Assembly (NCBI RefSeq): GCF_016864375.1 | Contig: NZ_CP069354.1 | Coordinates: forward strand, 744,001 to 808,000 | Direction of reading: 5' to 3' | Length of the DNA: 64,000 nt | Source of the DNA: Microvirga sp. VF16 | GTDB taxonomy: Bacteria; Pseudomonadota; Alphaproteobacteria; Rhizobiales; Beijerinckiaceae | Shown: positions 53,597 to 63,331 of the stretch, piece after piece | How positions within the stretch are numbered: the first letter of the stretch is position 1 | Layout of the letters: every line of letters starts with the position of its first letter | The notes under the pieces: model-generated | What the model was told of the DNA's origin: nothing | The model's database searches: none | What the model saw: only the letters and a program-made list of their open reading frames with translations | Translations under genes and position numbers: made by a program

Positions 53597-54646
53597 ATGA
53601 GAACGACTTTCGTCTCAACAATGTCCCTTTGGAATTCGTCCAAATCGTCCCTGGACAAGCTCCAGGCCAATCTGGTGAAGGCCAACAAGGAGCTCGTTTC
53701 CGGGCGCGAGGCCGATGTCGGCCTGAAGCTCGGCTACAAGACGGGAACCACATTGTCCTTGCGTCAGGATCGCGCCGAGCTCGATGCCCTGACCGATAGC
53801 AATGCGTCCGCTCTTCTGCGCATCAAGTCGACGACAAAGGCGCTGGATCAGATCAGAACGACTGCGGACAAGCTCATGGACGCTCTGATCTCCACGCCAA
53901 TAACCGAAGCAACTGCTAAGACGATCGCGTATCAGGCGAAAGCCAATCTTGCCAACATGATATCGGCCATGAACACCGGAGCTGGTGGTCAATACATCTT
54001 CGGCGGGCTGAACTCCCAAGAGAAGCCTCTTAACAGCTATGAGGGTGGAGCTGCGAAAGCCGCTGTCGATGCGGCTTTCGCGGCAGCACCGCCGCTTGGC
54101 TTCGGATTCAATCAGGACGCTGCAGCTGTATCGACGATCACTCCCGCTCAGATGGAAGCGTTTCTAGACGGGCCGTTTGCTGATCTCTTCAAGGGGGCCA
54201 ACTGGCAGAACTGGTCGAACGCCTCAAGTGAGAACATCCAGAGTCGGATCTCTCCACAAGAGAGACTCGAGACGTCCGTCAATGCCAACGATGAAGCGAT
54301 TCAGAAATTGTCGATGGCCTATACGATGATATTCGATCTTGGCCTTGGCGGGCTCAATGACGAGACGAAAGAGGTCTTGATCAATAAGGCCATCGAAACC
54401 TTCTCTGGTGCCACCACAGGCGTGACCGGCATGCAGGCGAAGCTGGGAACCGTGCAGGAGAAGATCGAGCAGGCGGGCGAGAGGATGAGCCTGCAGAAAG
54501 ACATCTTTGACGAAAAGATCATGCATTTAGAAGCGGTCGATCCTGCGGAGGCAAAGATCAGAATCGATCAGCTGTCGACTCAACTTCAAACATCCTACTC
54601 CCTAACGGCGCAACTCAAGAATTTGAGTCTGATCAACTTCATCTGA
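53597..54646 (+). CDS. flgL: Hook-filament junction protein FlgL (HAP3)
   Basis: 349 residues. The N terminus resembles flagellin-like D0 (STMSLWNSSKSSLDKLQANL and NKELVSGREADVGLKLGY), with NMISAMNTGAGGQYIFGGLN in the middle and a coiled C terminus (LQTSYSLTAQLKNLSLINF). It joins FlgK to the filament. It lies between flgK and flaF, as in other rhizobia. Confidence 0.92.
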   Translation: MRTTFVSTMSLWNSSKSSLDKLQANLVKANKELVSGREADVGLKLGYKTGTTLSLRQDRAELDALTDSNASALLRIKSTTKALDQIRTTADKLMDALISTPITEATAKTIAYQAKANLANMISAMNTGAGGQYIFGGLNSQEKPLNSYEGGAAKAAVDAAFAAAPPLGFGFNQDAAAVSTITPAQMEAFLDGPFADLFKGANWQNWSNASSENIQSRISPQERLETSVNANDEAIQKLSMAYTMIFDLGLGGLNDETKEVLINKAIETFSGATTGVTGMQAKLGTVQEKIEQAGERMSLQKDIFDEKIMHLEAVDPAEAKIRIDQLSTQLQTSYSLTAQLKNLSLINFI

Positions 54647-54662
54647 TTGTCGGAGTTCAATA

Positions 54663-55010
54663 ATGTATCGTTTTTCCTACGCAGAAGTTATCGAAGACTC
54701 TTCCAGAGAAGGCCGTCAACGTGAATACGAACTCTTTGATCGCGCCATTAACCTGATGAAAGGCGCCGAGGGGAAGCCCTCGCAATCCCCTGAAATGATC
54801 GACGCAATCGTTTTCGTTCAACGGCTTTGGACTTTCCTGATCAAAGATCTGGGGCATCCCGACAACGGTTTGTCCGACCAGCTGAAAGGCCAGCTTATTT
54901 CCATCGGCCTCTGGGTGATGCGTGAATCGGATCGTGTGGTCCGGGGTGAGCAGAAAAGTCTCGAAGCGCTGATCGATATCAATGCCATGATCCAGGAAGG
55001 TCTGAAATGA
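54663..55010 (+). CDS. flaF: Flagellin regulator FlaF
   Basis: 115 residues of the FlaF family: RFSYAEVIEDSSREGRQREY, FVQRLWTFLIKDLGHPDNGL and KGQLISIGLWVMRESDRV. In Caulobacter and rhizobia FlaF is needed for flagellin secretion or translation and acts opposite to FlbT. Overlaps flbT (ATGA). The paired flagellin gene at 63666 is a likely target. Confidence 0.92.
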   Translation: MYRFSYAEVIEDSSREGRQREYELFDRAINLMKGAEGKPSQSPEMIDAIVFVQRLWTFLIKDLGHPDNGLSDQLKGQLISIGLWVMRESDRVVRGEQKSLEALIDINAMIQEGLK

Positions 55011-55429
55011 AAGCTAAAATGCGATTCTCCCTCAAGGCCGGTGAGCGCATCTTTATCAATGGCGCCGTCCTGACCGTCAGTCAGAAGGTAACGTTGAGCC
55101 TTCTGAACGAAGCGCGCTTTCTCCTGGAGAGCCATGTTCTCCAGGTCACGGAGGCGACGACCCCGATGCGTCAGCTCTATTTCGTCGTGCAATCTCTCCT
55201 GATCAATCCGCAGGAAGCGGCCAAGGTCATGGGTGCGTTCCGCAAGCTGCACGATGCTCTGCTCCAGGTCTCAACCGATGAGGGCGTGAAGGACACTCTG
55301 CGCAAGGTCGGCGATCTTGTGGAAGCCGACCGGACATTCGAGGCGCTGAAGCTCATCCGAACCTTGTTCGAGCCGGTCGAGGCTCATCAACCCACACCAG
55401 AGGAAGCCGCCGCAGTTCAGGCGGCATAA
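55007..55429 (+). CDS. flbT: Flagellin mRNA regulator FlbT
   Basis: 140 residues of the FlbT family: RFSLKAGERIFINGAVLTVS, RFLLESHVLQVTEATTPMRQ and YFVVQSLLINPQ. FlbT binds flagellin transcripts in the 5' leader and controls their stability or translation. Coupled to flaF. A structured leader lies before the flagellin gene at 63666. Confidence 0.93.
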   Translation: MKAKMRFSLKAGERIFINGAVLTVSQKVTLSLLNEARFLLESHVLQVTEATTPMRQLYFVVQSLLINPQEAAKVMGAFRKLHDALLQVSTDEGVKDTLRKVGDLVEADRTFEALKLIRTLFEPVEAHQPTPEEAAAVQAA

Positions 55430-55443
55430 TTAGGAGCCTCACG

Positions 55444-55839
55444 ATGAACGTCTCCTCAGTCTCAAGTGCTTTCACCACGCAGCGATCGACCACGACCGAT
55501 AGTTCTTCGACCGTCAACTACGACAATTTCCTGAAGCTGCTGATGGCGCAGATGACGAACCAGGATCCGACCGAGCCCATGAAGTCGACCGACTACATGG
55601 CTCAGCTCGCGACCTTCTCTCAGGTCGAGCAGACCGTGAAAAGCAATTCCAAGCTCGATGCCCTGCTAACGTCTTCCGCGTGGTCGCAGGCTGACAGTGT
55701 TATCGGTCGCAAGGTCTCGACCGCCGATGGCAAGGTCTCGGGCGAGGTATCCTCCGTCACGATCACCAGCGAGGGGGCCGTCGCAAAGCTCAAGGATGGG
55801 ACTCATCTCCTTCTCGGCCCAGGCGTTGTTGTGAGCTGA
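55444..55839 (+). CDS. flgD: Hook assembly scaffold FlgD
   Basis: 131 residues. It has the conserved NYDNFLKLLMAQMTNQDPTE and the Met-containing STDYMAQLATFSQVEQTVKS, which define the N-terminal FlgD domain. The protein is short, since most rhizobial FlgD lack the C-terminal FnIII/tudor part. It caps the growing hook. TAGGAG precedes the ATG; the stop overlaps fliQ (TGATG). Confidence 0.93.
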   Translation: MNVSSVSSAFTTQRSTTTDSSSTVNYDNFLKLLMAQMTNQDPTEPMKSTDYMAQLATFSQVEQTVKSNSKLDALLTSSAWSQADSVIGRKVSTADGKVSGEVSSVTITSEGAVAKLKDGTHLLLGPGVVVS

Positions 55840-56108
55840 TGATGAACGAGGTCGATGCCCTTGAACTTGTGCGGGCAGCCATTTGGACCGTCATCATTGC
55901 TGCAGGACCTGCCGTCGCTGCGGCAATGATCATCGGTATCGTCATTGCCCTCATTCAGGCACTGACGCAGATCCAGGAAGTCACTCTCACCTTCATCCCG
56001 AAGATTATCGCCATTCTGGTAGTGGCCCTCGTGACGGGATCCTTCGTCGGGTCGCAGATTTTCGCCTTTACCGAACTGGTCTATGGCCGAATTGTAACAG
56101 GGTTCTAA
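55839..56108 (+). CDS. fliQ: Flagellar export gate protein FliQ
   Basis: 89 residues with two membrane segments. Hallmarks: VRAAIWTVIIAAGPAVAAAM, ALIQALTQIQEVTLTFIPKI. It forms the export gate with FliP and FliR. ATG 55839 shares a base with the flgD stop; ATG 55842 is an alternative. A 120-base gap follows to flhA. Confidence 0.94.
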   Translation: MMNEVDALELVRAAIWTVIIAAGPAVAAAMIIGIVIALIQALTQIQEVTLTFIPKIIAILVVALVTGSFVGSQIFAFTELVYGRIVTGF

Positions 56109-56231
56109 ATCGTCGCCGTTCGAACGGCATGCGGGGTGAGGAGCAGCTCCTCAAGGTGGGTTTGCGACCCTCGCGCAAGCTTCATGGTTCATGTGTCAGT
56201 CTCACCGTTCATTCGTTGAGCTGACAGGCAC

Positions 56232-58307
56232 ATGGAAGCAAGTGAAGTTACAGCCCAAGGGCGCGGCAGGGATTTGGCATTCGCCGGCGCCGTGGTCGGC
56301 ATCCTTGCCATTCTCTTTCTCCCGATTCCACCGCTTGCGATCGATATGGGTCTTGCCCTCTCGGTTGCGCTGTCCGTCCTGATCCTGATGGTGGCGCTCT
56401 GGATTCAGAAGCCTCTCGAGTTTTCCGCTTTCCCGACCGTCCTCCTCATTGCAACTTTGTTGCGGCTTGCGCTGAGTATCGCTTCGACTCGTCTCATCTT
56501 GTCCGATGGCCACAAAGGCGTCGATGCCGCGGGTCATGTGATCAGTGGCTTCTCCCAGTTCGTGATGAGCGGCGATTTTGTCATCGGCATCGTCGTCTTC
56601 ATCATCCTGATCACAGTCAACTTCCTGGTCATCACCAAGGGCGCGACCCGTATCGCCGAGGTGGGCGCCCGGTTTACGCTCGATGCCATTCCCGGCAAGC
56701 AGATGGCGATCGATGCCGATCTGTCCGCGGGCCTGATCGATGAGAAGGAAGCCCAGAAGAGACGGCGCGAGCTCGAAGAGGAGAGCGCCTTCTTCGGATC
56801 CATGGACGGTGCCTCGAAATTCGTCCGCGGTGAGGCTGTCGCAAGCCTGATCACGATCGCGGTCAATATCTTTGGCGGCATCGTCATCGGCGTCACGCGT
56901 CACGGCATGCCTCTGTCCAAAGCAGCCGATGTCTTCGTCCAGCTTTCCGTCGGTGACGGACTGGTCAGCCAGATTCCGGCTCTTGTCGTCTCCCTGGCTG
57001 CGGGTCTCCTGGTCTCGAAGGGTGGAACGAGGGGGCAGGCACAACAGGCCGTGCTCGGGCAGCTTGGTGCCTATCCCAGAGCCCTCATGGTTTCTGCGGC
57101 TCTGATGTTCGTCTTTGCCATCGTGCCTGGCCTGCCGATGATCCCATTCCTGGTGCTCGGCGGCTGCATGGGTTTCATCGCCTATTCGATTCCCAAGCAG
57201 AGGGCCGATCAGGAAGCGCAGGCTCAGGCCAAGCTGGCGCAGGAGCAGCAGCAGAACCTTCTGGAATCGCGTGACTCGGTCAAGGAATCCCTGAAGCTCG
57301 CCGAGATCGAACTCTGCCTTGGCAAGCATCTGGCGTCCTATCTTGCGAGCTCGCACGGGGACCTGGCGCACCGCGTCGGCAAGATGCGCAAGAAGTTCGC
57401 TCAGGATTACGGTTTCGTTCTGCCGGATGTGAAGCTTTCCGACAGCCTCATGATTCCGCCGAAGAGCTATCAGATCAAAATTCACGGCACCGTCGTGGCG
57501 ACGCAGGAAGTCCGCCCGGGCGATCTTCTCGTCGTGCTCGGCGATGGCCCAACGCCCGACGTTCCGGGAGATGAGGTACGGGAGCCGGCCTTCGGCATGA
57601 AAGCCTTGTGGGTTTCGGACGTCTATCTGAACGAGATCAAGCGACAGGGCTTTCAGGCCGTGGATGGAGCCTCGGTTCTCCTCACGCATCTGAGCGAAGT
57701 GATCCGCAACAACCTGCCTCAGCTTCTGTCTTACAAGGACGTTCGCAATCTCCTGGACGGTCTCGATTCCGAGTACAAGCGCCTCCTTGACGACATCTGC
57801 CCGTCGCAGATCTCCTATTCCGGACTTCAATCCGTCTTGAAGCTCCTGCTGGCCGAGCGGGTCTCCATCCGCAACCTGAGCCTGATCCTCGAGGCAATCG
57901 CCGAGATTGCCCCTCACGCTCGCCGGGCCGAGCAACTGGTGGAACATGTGCGGGTGCGGATCGCCCAGCAGATCTGCGGCGATCTCGCAGAGGGAGGTGC
58001 CCTGAATGTGCTCCGGCTCGGCAACAAGTGGGATATCGCATTCCATCAGAGCCTGAAGCGGGATGTAAAGGGTGACGTCATCGAGTTTGACATCGATCCG
58101 CGTCTCGTCGAGCAGTTCGGAGCCGAGGCATCCGACGCCATCAAGACCCGCATGGGACAGGTTCATACCTTTGCCGTCGTGACGGCGCCGGATGCCCGTC
58201 CTTATGTGCGCATGATCATCGAGCGTATGTTCTCGTCCCTGCCGGTTCTGTCGCATCTGGAAATCGCCCGGGGGGTCGAGGTCAACTCGCTTGGTACGAT
58301 CTCGTGA
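56232..58307 (+). CDS. flhA: Flagellar export gate protein FlhA
   Basis: 691 residues. Eight membrane segments span the N-terminal ~320 residues, with the FHIPEP-type loop seen as [20 protein letters not shown]. The cytosolic domain follows, with [20 protein letters not shown]. FlhA is the substrate-docking platform of the export gate. The ATG lacks a strong ribosome site. The stop overlaps fliR (GTGA). Confidence 0.96.
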   Translation: MEASEVTAQGRGRDLAFAGAVVGILAILFLPIPPLAIDMGLALSVALSVLILMVALWIQKPLEFSAFPTVLLIATLLRLALSIASTRLILSDGHKGVDAAGHVISGFSQFVMSGDFVIGIVVFIILITVNFLVITKGATRIAEVGARFTLDAIPGKQMAIDADLSAGLIDEKEAQKRRRELEEESAFFGSMDGASKFVRGEAVASLITIAVNIFGGIVIGVTRHGMPLSKAADVFVQLSVGDGLVSQIPALVVSLAAGLLVSKGGTRGQAQQAVLGQLGAYPRALMVSAALMFVFAIVPGLPMIPFLVLGGCMGFIAYSIPKQRADQEAQAQAKLAQEQQQNLLESRDSVKESLKLAEIELCLGKHLASYLASSHGDLAHRVGKMRKKFAQDYGFVLPDVKLSDSLMIPPKSYQIKIHGTVVATQEVRPGDLLVVLGDGPTPDVPGDEVREPAFGMKALWVSDVYLNEIKRQGFQAVDGASVLLTHLSEVIRNNLPQLLSYKDVRNLLDGLDSEYKRLLDDICPSQISYSGLQSVLKLLLAERVSIRNLSLILEAIAEIAPHARRAEQLVEHVRVRIAQQICGDLAEGGALNVLRLGNKWDIAFHQSLKRDVKGDVIEFDIDPRLVEQFGAEASDAIKTRMGQVHTFAVVTAPDARPYVRMIIERMFSSLPVLSHLEIARGVEVNSLGTIS

Positions 58308-59059
58308 GCCAAGTTACCCCTGAGATCCTGCTGGGGATATTCCTGATCTTCTGCCGGATCGGCGGATGCCTGATGATCGCTCCGGGCTTTTCGAGCAGCC
58401 GGATTCCGATCCAGGTGCGGCTCTTTATCGGATTGGCCACCAGTCTGGCGCTGGCTCCGGTCCTTCTGGAGAAAGTTCAGGCCGGCATCACATCTCAGGC
58501 TCCTGCCGCGATTCTGGTCTATATCGGGTCGGAGCTGCTGACCGGTCTCCTGATCGGTCTTTTGGGGCGCGTGTATTTCCTGGCGCTGCAAACGATGGTG
58601 AGTGCCGTCGCGATGGCGCTGAGCCTCGGCAGCATGCCGGGAACGCCGATCGATGAGGCGGAACCTCTGCCTCCGATCAGTTCCTTCATCATGATGGTGG
58701 CGACGGCCGTTCTCTTCCTGTCCGACCTTCATTGGGAGCTGTTTCGCGGGCTCATCGCCTCATACTCACGGCTGCCAATGGGGGAGGGGTTCGGCACGAG
58801 ACTCTCGCTGACGCAACTGGTCGACCAGGTGGGCGTCGCCTTCGTGCTCGCCCTCAGGATCAGCAGCCCCTTTATCTTGTGTTCGGTTATCGTCAATCTG
58901 GCCGTCGGATTGACCAACAAGCTCACGCCGCAGATCCCGGTTTACTTCCTGGCGACCCCTTTCATCATGATCGGTGGATTGCTGATCGTCTACTTTGCCG
59001 CAAGCGATTACATTCTCCTTTTCATGGAAGCGTTCTCAACCTGGTTGCGGGACGGGTAG
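58304..59059 (+). CDS. fliR: Flagellar export gate protein FliR
   Basis: 251 residues from GTG 58304, overlapping the flhA stop. It has six hydrophobic segments; conserved blocks are [14 protein letters not shown] [40 protein letters not shown] and [20 protein letters not shown]. It completes the FliP-FliQ-FliR gate. 5 bases separate it from the fliJ-like gene. Confidence 0.94.
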   Translation: MSQVTPEILLGIFLIFCRIGGCLMIAPGFSSSRIPIQVRLFIGLATSLALAPVLLEKVQAGITSQAPAAILVYIGSELLTGLLIGLLGRVYFLALQTMVSAVAMALSLGSMPGTPIDEAEPLPPISSFIMMVATAVLFLSDLHWELFRGLIASYSRLPMGEGFGTRLSLTQLVDQVGVAFVLALRISSPFILCSVIVNLAVGLTNKLTPQIPVYFLATPFIMIGGLLIVYFAASDYILLFMEAFSTWLRDG

Positions 59060-59064
59060 GGTAG

Positions 59065-59463
59065 ATGAAACAGAGAATTCGAAAAATCGACCGCATCCTG
59101 AAGGTCCAGCAGCATCTTCAGAAGGAGGCCGAGCTGAAGCTCGCCAATCTGGAGCGGGAGGCATCAGAACTCAAGGTCGCCCAGGAGACGCTCATTCAGA
59201 CGATGAACGATCACGAGACGCTTCACGGCCTCTTCGTCGATGTCGCCGCCAAGCGCCTGCAAGGATTGGCGTCTCAAGCCAGCGCAGTCGAGAAGGCGAA
59301 GGCGGTGCAGAAGGTTGTCACCCTTGACAAGGCGATGCAGTCGAAGCGGACGGAGAAGATGCTGTCCGGCCTCAAGGATCAGGACCGCCGGGAGGTCGAG
59401 AAAAAGGATCTCGCTTCCATTCTTGAGACGCTCGCAAAGGGAAAGAGCGCAAGCTTCCCGTAA
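59065..59463 (+). CDS. FliJ-like coiled-coil protein
   Basis: 132 residues, almost entirely charged helix: MKQRIRKIDRILKVQQHLQK then AELKLANLEREASELKVAQ. Length, coiled-coil character and the place near fliR suggest FliJ, the stalk protein of the export ATPase and chaperone escort. Sequence alone does not prove it, since FliJ is poorly conserved. Confidence 0.6.
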   Translation: MKQRIRKIDRILKVQQHLQKEAELKLANLEREASELKVAQETLIQTMNDHETLHGLFVDVAAKRLQGLASQASAVEKAKAVQKVVTLDKAMQSKRTEKMLSGLKDQDRREVEKKDLASILETLAKGKSASFP

Positions 59464-59513
59464 GCTAGCCGGGTTACATGTTGTCTCAAGTCGAGAAACT
59501 TGAGAGATGCGAG

Positions 59514-60026
59514 ATGGCGATCAGCCCGCCCTCAGATATTGTCAATGACGTCGCGAGGGCAGCAGATCCCGCGCGCTATCAAGCCGCGGCGCAGAAGCTT
59601 CTTGATGGCGCGTCCGCTGTGGACGGAGCCAGCTTCGAGGATGCCGTGAAGTCCGTGGCCGGTCAGCCTCTGATGGCGTCCGGTGCCGATGTTTACACCC
59701 TCCGGAACTCGCTTCGTAACGACGCTGAGTCAATCAGTGCCACCAAAACGAAGAAGGCCCACCAGGAATTCGAAGCCTATATTCTTCAGACATTCGTCGA
59801 GTCCATGCTCCCGAAGGATGCGGAGAACACCTATGGCAAGGGTAACGCCGGATCGATCTGGAAGTCCATGATGGCTGAGCAGATCGGAGCGCAGATTTCG
59901 AAGGCAGGCGGCATAGGCATTGCGAAGCACCTTCTCGGCTCCCGGGAGGCCGGACCTTCCGCGGATATCCTAACCGCTCCGGCAGCGCCGAACTTCTCCG
60001 GTAAGATCGCACTCCAAAAGATTTGA
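59514..60026 (+). CDS. Rod-binding protein (FlgJ N-domain type)
   Basis: 170 residues from ATG 59514 (GAGAG upstream); the frame is open from ATG 59478. The C-terminal half has the rod-binding pattern KKAHQEFEAYILQTFVESML and then GSIWKSMMAEQIGAQISKAG. It matches the N-terminal domain of FlgJ, the rod scaffold. The muramidase domain of enteric FlgJ is absent; the separate SLT enzyme at 41858-42511 may supply that activity. Near its end it overlaps the next frame only if the upstream start is used. Confidence 0.8.
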   Translation: MAISPPSDIVNDVARAADPARYQAAAQKLLDGASAVDGASFEDAVKSVAGQPLMASGADVYTLRNSLRNDAESISATKTKKAHQEFEAYILQTFVESMLPKDAENTYGKGNAGSIWKSMMAEQIGAQISKAGGIGIAKHLLGSREAGPSADILTAPAAPNFSGKIALQKI

Positions 60027-60067
60027 CGAGGTTGGCGGCCGATCATCGCCAGAAAGCAGGAAGCAAC

Positions 60068-60415
60068 ATGATGCTGATGAAGTCCCTGGATCGTCTTGAA
60101 GAAACTCTGGATATGGAAACCGCTGCTCTCATGGCGCGGGATCTGTCCAACCTCGATGAGTTCAACCGGCGCAAGAGCCAATGCCTTCTTGAGATCAGCC
60201 GAATCGTCCGGACTGCCGAAATCCACACCCTCGATCAGAAGGCAACGAAGCGTCTTCAGGATCTCCAGTCAAAGATCGAGGTCAACCAGGATATTCTGCG
60301 GCGTCACATGCATGCCGTACAGGAGGTCGCGAGCATCATCTCGAACGCGATCCAAAGCGCGGAGTCCGACAGCACCTATTCGGCGCATATGAACAAGGCG
60401 GGCTACGGCGCATGA
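60068..60415 (+). CDS. FlgN-like flagellar protein
   Basis: 115 residues from ATG 60068, with AGGA six to seven bases upstream. It is all helical: LDRLEETLDMETAALMARDL then DEFNRRKSQCLLEISRIVR, and a C-terminal amphipathic segment DILRRHMHAVQEVASIIS. The pattern (helical hairpin, E-x-x-x-L and K-x-x-x-L spacing) is like FlgN, the chaperone of FlgK and FlgL. The identity is low, so the call depends on size and context. The stop overlaps the next start (ATGA). Confidence 0.55.
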   Translation: MMLMKSLDRLEETLDMETAALMARDLSNLDEFNRRKSQCLLEISRIVRTAEIHTLDQKATKRLQDLQSKIEVNQDILRRHMHAVQEVASIISNAIQSAESDSTYSAHMNKAGYGA

Positions 60416-60861
60416 TGAAGAACGTCATGGCAGGATTCTGGGTTTGTGCCGTAACGCTGGCATCCTGCTATGCGGCCGTGACCTGGACCGTCGGCAAGGC
60501 GCCTGCGGAGGAGAAAGGAAACTACGAAGGGTTGCAGTATAAGAAGCTGCCCCCGATGAATATCCCTATTGTCGCGGAAGGGGCCGTGCAGGGCTATGTG
60601 ATCGCGAATCTGGTCTTCACGGCTGACGCCAAGACCCTGCGCGAAATCTCCGTGCCGCCCGAGGCCTTCATCCAGGACGAGGTCTTTCGCCATGTCTATG
60701 CCGATGAGACGCTCGATTTCAAAAAGCTCTCTCGCTACAACGTCAATGGAATGATCGGTAATGTGCGGGAGAAAATCAACAAGCGTTTAGGAGCCGAGAT
60801 CGTCAAGGAGATCTTGGTCGAGAATTTCAACTTCGTCGATAAATCCGACATTCGCTCTTGA
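60412..60861 (+). CDS. FliL-like single-pass membrane protein
   Basis: 149 residues. One N-terminal membrane segment (about 7-25, with cysteines), then a periplasmic domain: VQGYVIANLVFTADAKTLRE, FIQDEVFRHVYADETLDF and REKINKRLGAEIVKEILVEN. The last block resembles the FliL periplasmic fold (a helix ending in lN--lG---V--V). It would be a second FliL-like protein beside the one at 34322. Its role is unknown. Coupled to the FlgN-like gene by ATGA, and upstream of cheY-cheB-cheR. Confidence 0.6.
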   Translation: MMKNVMAGFWVCAVTLASCYAAVTWTVGKAPAEEKGNYEGLQYKKLPPMNIPIVAEGAVQGYVIANLVFTADAKTLREISVPPEAFIQDEVFRHVYADETLDFKKLSRYNVNGMIGNVREKINKRLGAEIVKEILVENFNFVDKSDIRS

Positions 60862-60913
60862 TGCCAGCCTTCCATCTGAGGCAGCAGGGCGATGAGGCCT
60901 GGGAATTTCTTTC

Positions 60914-61297
60914 ATGAATTATTGCCTGATCATTGATGACTCCCGCGTGATCCGGAAGGTATCCCGCGAAATTGTCGAGAGCCTCGAATTCCGCGTCTCG
61001 GAGGCCGAGAACGGTGAAGCGGGCCTGAAGGCCTGCCAGGCTGAAATGCCGGACGTTATTCTCCTCGATTGGAACATGCCCGTCATGGACGGCTACAGCT
61101 TCCTCAAGGAACTGCGCAGCACTCCGGAAGGTCAGGCGCCGAAAGTCGTCTTCTGCACGACGGAGAACGGCTTGGATCATATTACGCGTGCGCTGGAGGC
61201 CGGCGCAGACGAATATGTCATGAAGCCTTTCGACAAGAACATTCTCGCGGCCAAGTTCCAAGAGCTGGGCGTTCTTTCCACATCGCATTCGGTGTAA
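60914..61297 (+). CDS. CheY-like response regulator (second copy)
   Basis: 127 residues, a bare receiver: IIDDSRVIRKV, phosphoacceptor Asp in VILLDWNMPVMDG, Thr in FCTTENG and Lys in YVMKPFD. It is linked to cheB and cheR (4 bases to cheB), so probably chemotaxis. With the other CheY at 21699 it may serve as a phosphate sink or a second motor input, as CheY1 and CheY2 do in Sinorhizobium. Confidence 0.9.
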   Translation: MNYCLIIDDSRVIRKVSREIVESLEFRVSEAENGEAGLKACQAEMPDVILLDWNMPVMDGYSFLKELRSTPEGQAPKVVFCTTENGLDHITRALEAGADEYVMKPFDKNILAAKFQELGVLSTSHSV

Positions 61298-61301
61298 GAC
61301 G

Positions 61302-62417
61302 ATGGCGCTCGCTCCTGTATCCCGGACAAGCTCTAGCCCTGGTCGCTCCACCCGCGTGATGATCGTTGATGACAGTGCCGTCATTCGCGGCATGATCGGT
61401 CGATGGCTCACCGAAGCGGGCGGCTTCGAGATTGTCGCTACGGCGTCCAACGGCCGTATGGCGGTCGATTCCGCGGAACGCTCGAAACCCGAGATCATCC
61501 TGCTCGATATCGAGATGCCGGAAGTCGACGGCCTTGCGGCTCTGCCGCTGATCCTGAAGGCGCATCCATCGAGCAAGGTGATCGTGATCTCGACTCTGAC
61601 GCAGAGGAATGCCGAGATCTCGCTGAAATGTCTCTCGCTCGGCGCTGTCGATTATCTGGCGAAGCCTGAAAGCGCGCGGGCTGCGGGGGCGGCGAATGAT
61701 TTTCGCCGCGACCTCGTCGAGAAGATGCGAGCGTTGAGTGAAACAAGGACTCGCCAACCCAGGACTTATGCAGCGCTGACTCCGGCGGCTGTCTCTTCGC
61801 TTCCGCTGTCTCCCGTAAGATCCAGTATCACGCGGCCACAATGTCTTCTGATTGGCTCCTCCACGGGCGGTCCACGGGCTGTTGAACGGGTTCTGTCAGA
61901 CATGCGGCCGGTGCTGCCGGGTATCCCAGTGCTGATTGTCCAGCATATGCCGGCGATGTTCACTGCGGTCTTTGCAGAGCATCTGCAAGCTCTGTTGTCC
62001 ATTCCGGCACGGGAGGCGAGAGATGGAGACGCTATCGTCCCCGGAACGATTCTCGTTGCTCCCGGCGGGAGGCATATGGGAGTCGCATCGTCCGGCGGCA
62101 AGGCGATCATCCGGCTCAATGACGGACCTCCCGAGAACTTCTGCCGTCCGGCCGTCGATGTCCTGTTCCGAGAGGCCGCGGCGGTCTATGGCGCATCGGC
62201 GCTTGCCGTTGTCCTGACCGGCATGGGCTCGGACGGAACGCATGGCGCGCGCTTCCTCACGAAGGCGGGTGCGGCCGTGATCGCCCAGGATGAAGCGACG
62301 AGCATCGTCTGGGGAATGCCGGGCAGTGTCGTGAAGGCGGGCCTCGCTCACGAGGTTCTTCCCCTGGAATCCATCGGCCGCTCGTTGAAAGGCCTCATGA
62401 CCGGAGCTTCGAAATGA
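61302..62417 (+). CDS. cheB: Chemotaxis methylesterase/deamidase CheB
   Basis: 371 residues. Receiver domain (about 17-140, phosphoacceptor Asp in ILLDIEMPEVDG), linker, and esterase domain (about 185-365) with the catalytic triad visible: Ser in IGSSTGGPRA, His in VQHMPA and Asp in TGMGSDG. It removes methyl groups from chemoreceptors when phosphorylated by CheA. Overlaps cheR by ATGA. Confidence 0.96.
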   Translation: MALAPVSRTSSSPGRSTRVMIVDDSAVIRGMIGRWLTEAGGFEIVATASNGRMAVDSAERSKPEIILLDIEMPEVDGLAALPLILKAHPSSKVIVISTLTQRNAEISLKCLSLGAVDYLAKPESARAAGAANDFRRDLVEKMRALSETRTRQPRTYAALTPAAVSSLPLSPVRSSITRPQCLLIGSSTGGPRAVERVLSDMRPVLPGIPVLIVQHMPAMFTAVFAEHLQALLSIPAREARDGDAIVPGTILVAPGGRHMGVASSGGKAIIRLNDGPPENFCRPAVDVLFREAAAVYGASALAVVLTGMGSDGTHGARFLTKAGAAVIAQDEATSIVWGMPGSVVKAGLAHEVLPLESIGRSLKGLMTGASK

Positions 62418-63265
62418 CCGAATCCGAATTCGAAGCCCTGCGCGTCTTTCTGAAGGCCCGGTCGGGCCTGGCCCTCTCGCCTGACAAGCGATATCTCGTC
62501 GAGAGCCGCCTCTCATCCGTCTGTACGCGTTTCAAGCTCGAGAGCCTGTCGCACCTCGTCCGTGAGATCAGGACCGGCCGCGTGATCGCGCTCGAGAAGG
62601 CGACGATCGAGGCGATGACGACGAACGAGACCTTCTTCTTTCGCGACAAGACGCCTTTCGATCTCTTCCAGGATGTCCTGCTTCCCAAGTATATCAAGGA
62701 GCGGGCATCGAGCCGCAGGTTGCGGATCTGGTGTGCCGCGGCATCGAGCGGCCAGGAGCCGTATTCGCTGGCGATGCTTTTGAAGGAAGCTTCCGCCCGG
62801 ATGCCGGGATGGCACATCGATATCATTGCCTCTGACATCTCTACGGACGTGCTGGAGAAGGCCAGGGCGGGTCTCTACAACCAGTTCGAAGTGCAGCGCG
62901 GATTACCGATCCGCCTTCTCGTGAAGTACTTCACGCAGGTAGGCGACCAATGGCAGATCTCACCTGAGATCCGGTCGATGGTGGACTTCCGCTATCTGAA
63001 CCTCCTTGACGATTTCAGTCGCCTGGGGCAGTTCGACATTGTCTATTGCCGTAACGTCTTGATCTACTTCGATGCGCCTCTCAAGGCCGATGTGCTGCGT
63101 CGGATTGCCAACACGATGGCGGCGGACGGCTCGCTCCTCCTCGGGGCATCCGAGACCGTGCTCGGGGTCACGGACGCCTTGGCGCTGGATCCGGCTCATC
63201 GCGGTCTCTACGCGAAGGCCCTGACGGCGACTGCGCCGAAAATGTTTGCCGTCGGCGCACGTTAG
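62414..63265 (+). CDS. cheR: Chemotaxis methyltransferase CheR
   Basis: 283 residues. N-terminal helical domain, then the SAM-dependent methyltransferase: TTNETFFFRD, CAAASSGQEPYSLAMLL, and FDIVYCRNVLIYFD near residue 215. It methylates receptor glutamates and works against CheB. It ends the second plus-strand flagellar block, with a terminator just after. Confidence 0.96.
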   Translation: MTESEFEALRVFLKARSGLALSPDKRYLVESRLSSVCTRFKLESLSHLVREIRTGRVIALEKATIEAMTTNETFFFRDKTPFDLFQDVLLPKYIKERASSRRLRIWCAAASSGQEPYSLAMLLKEASARMPGWHIDIIASDISTDVLEKARAGLYNQFEVQRGLPIRLLVKYFTQVGDQWQISPEIRSMVDFRYLNLLDDFSRLGQFDIVYCRNVLIYFDAPLKADVLRRIANTMAADGSLLLGASETVLGVTDALALDPAHRGLYAKALTATAPKMFAVGAR

Positions 63266-63303
63266 GCATCTCCAGGAACGGAATACTGGCTCCTTCATGA
63301 GAA

Positions 63304-63331
63304 GCGTCCGGCCTATGGCCGGGCGCTTTTT
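63304..63331 (+). terminator. Rho-independent terminator after cheR
   Basis: GCGTCCGGCC (63304-63313) pairs with GGCCGGGCGC (63317-63326) with one G-T wobble, loop TAT, followed by five T residues. It separates the cheR operon from the flagellin gene. Confidence 0.9.

Noticed and set aside
56202..58256. 684-residue open frame antisense to flhA
   Set aside because: Its sequence is charged, low-complexity and resembles no family, while the plus strand encodes full-length FlhA. Long antisense frames are common in GC-rich genes.
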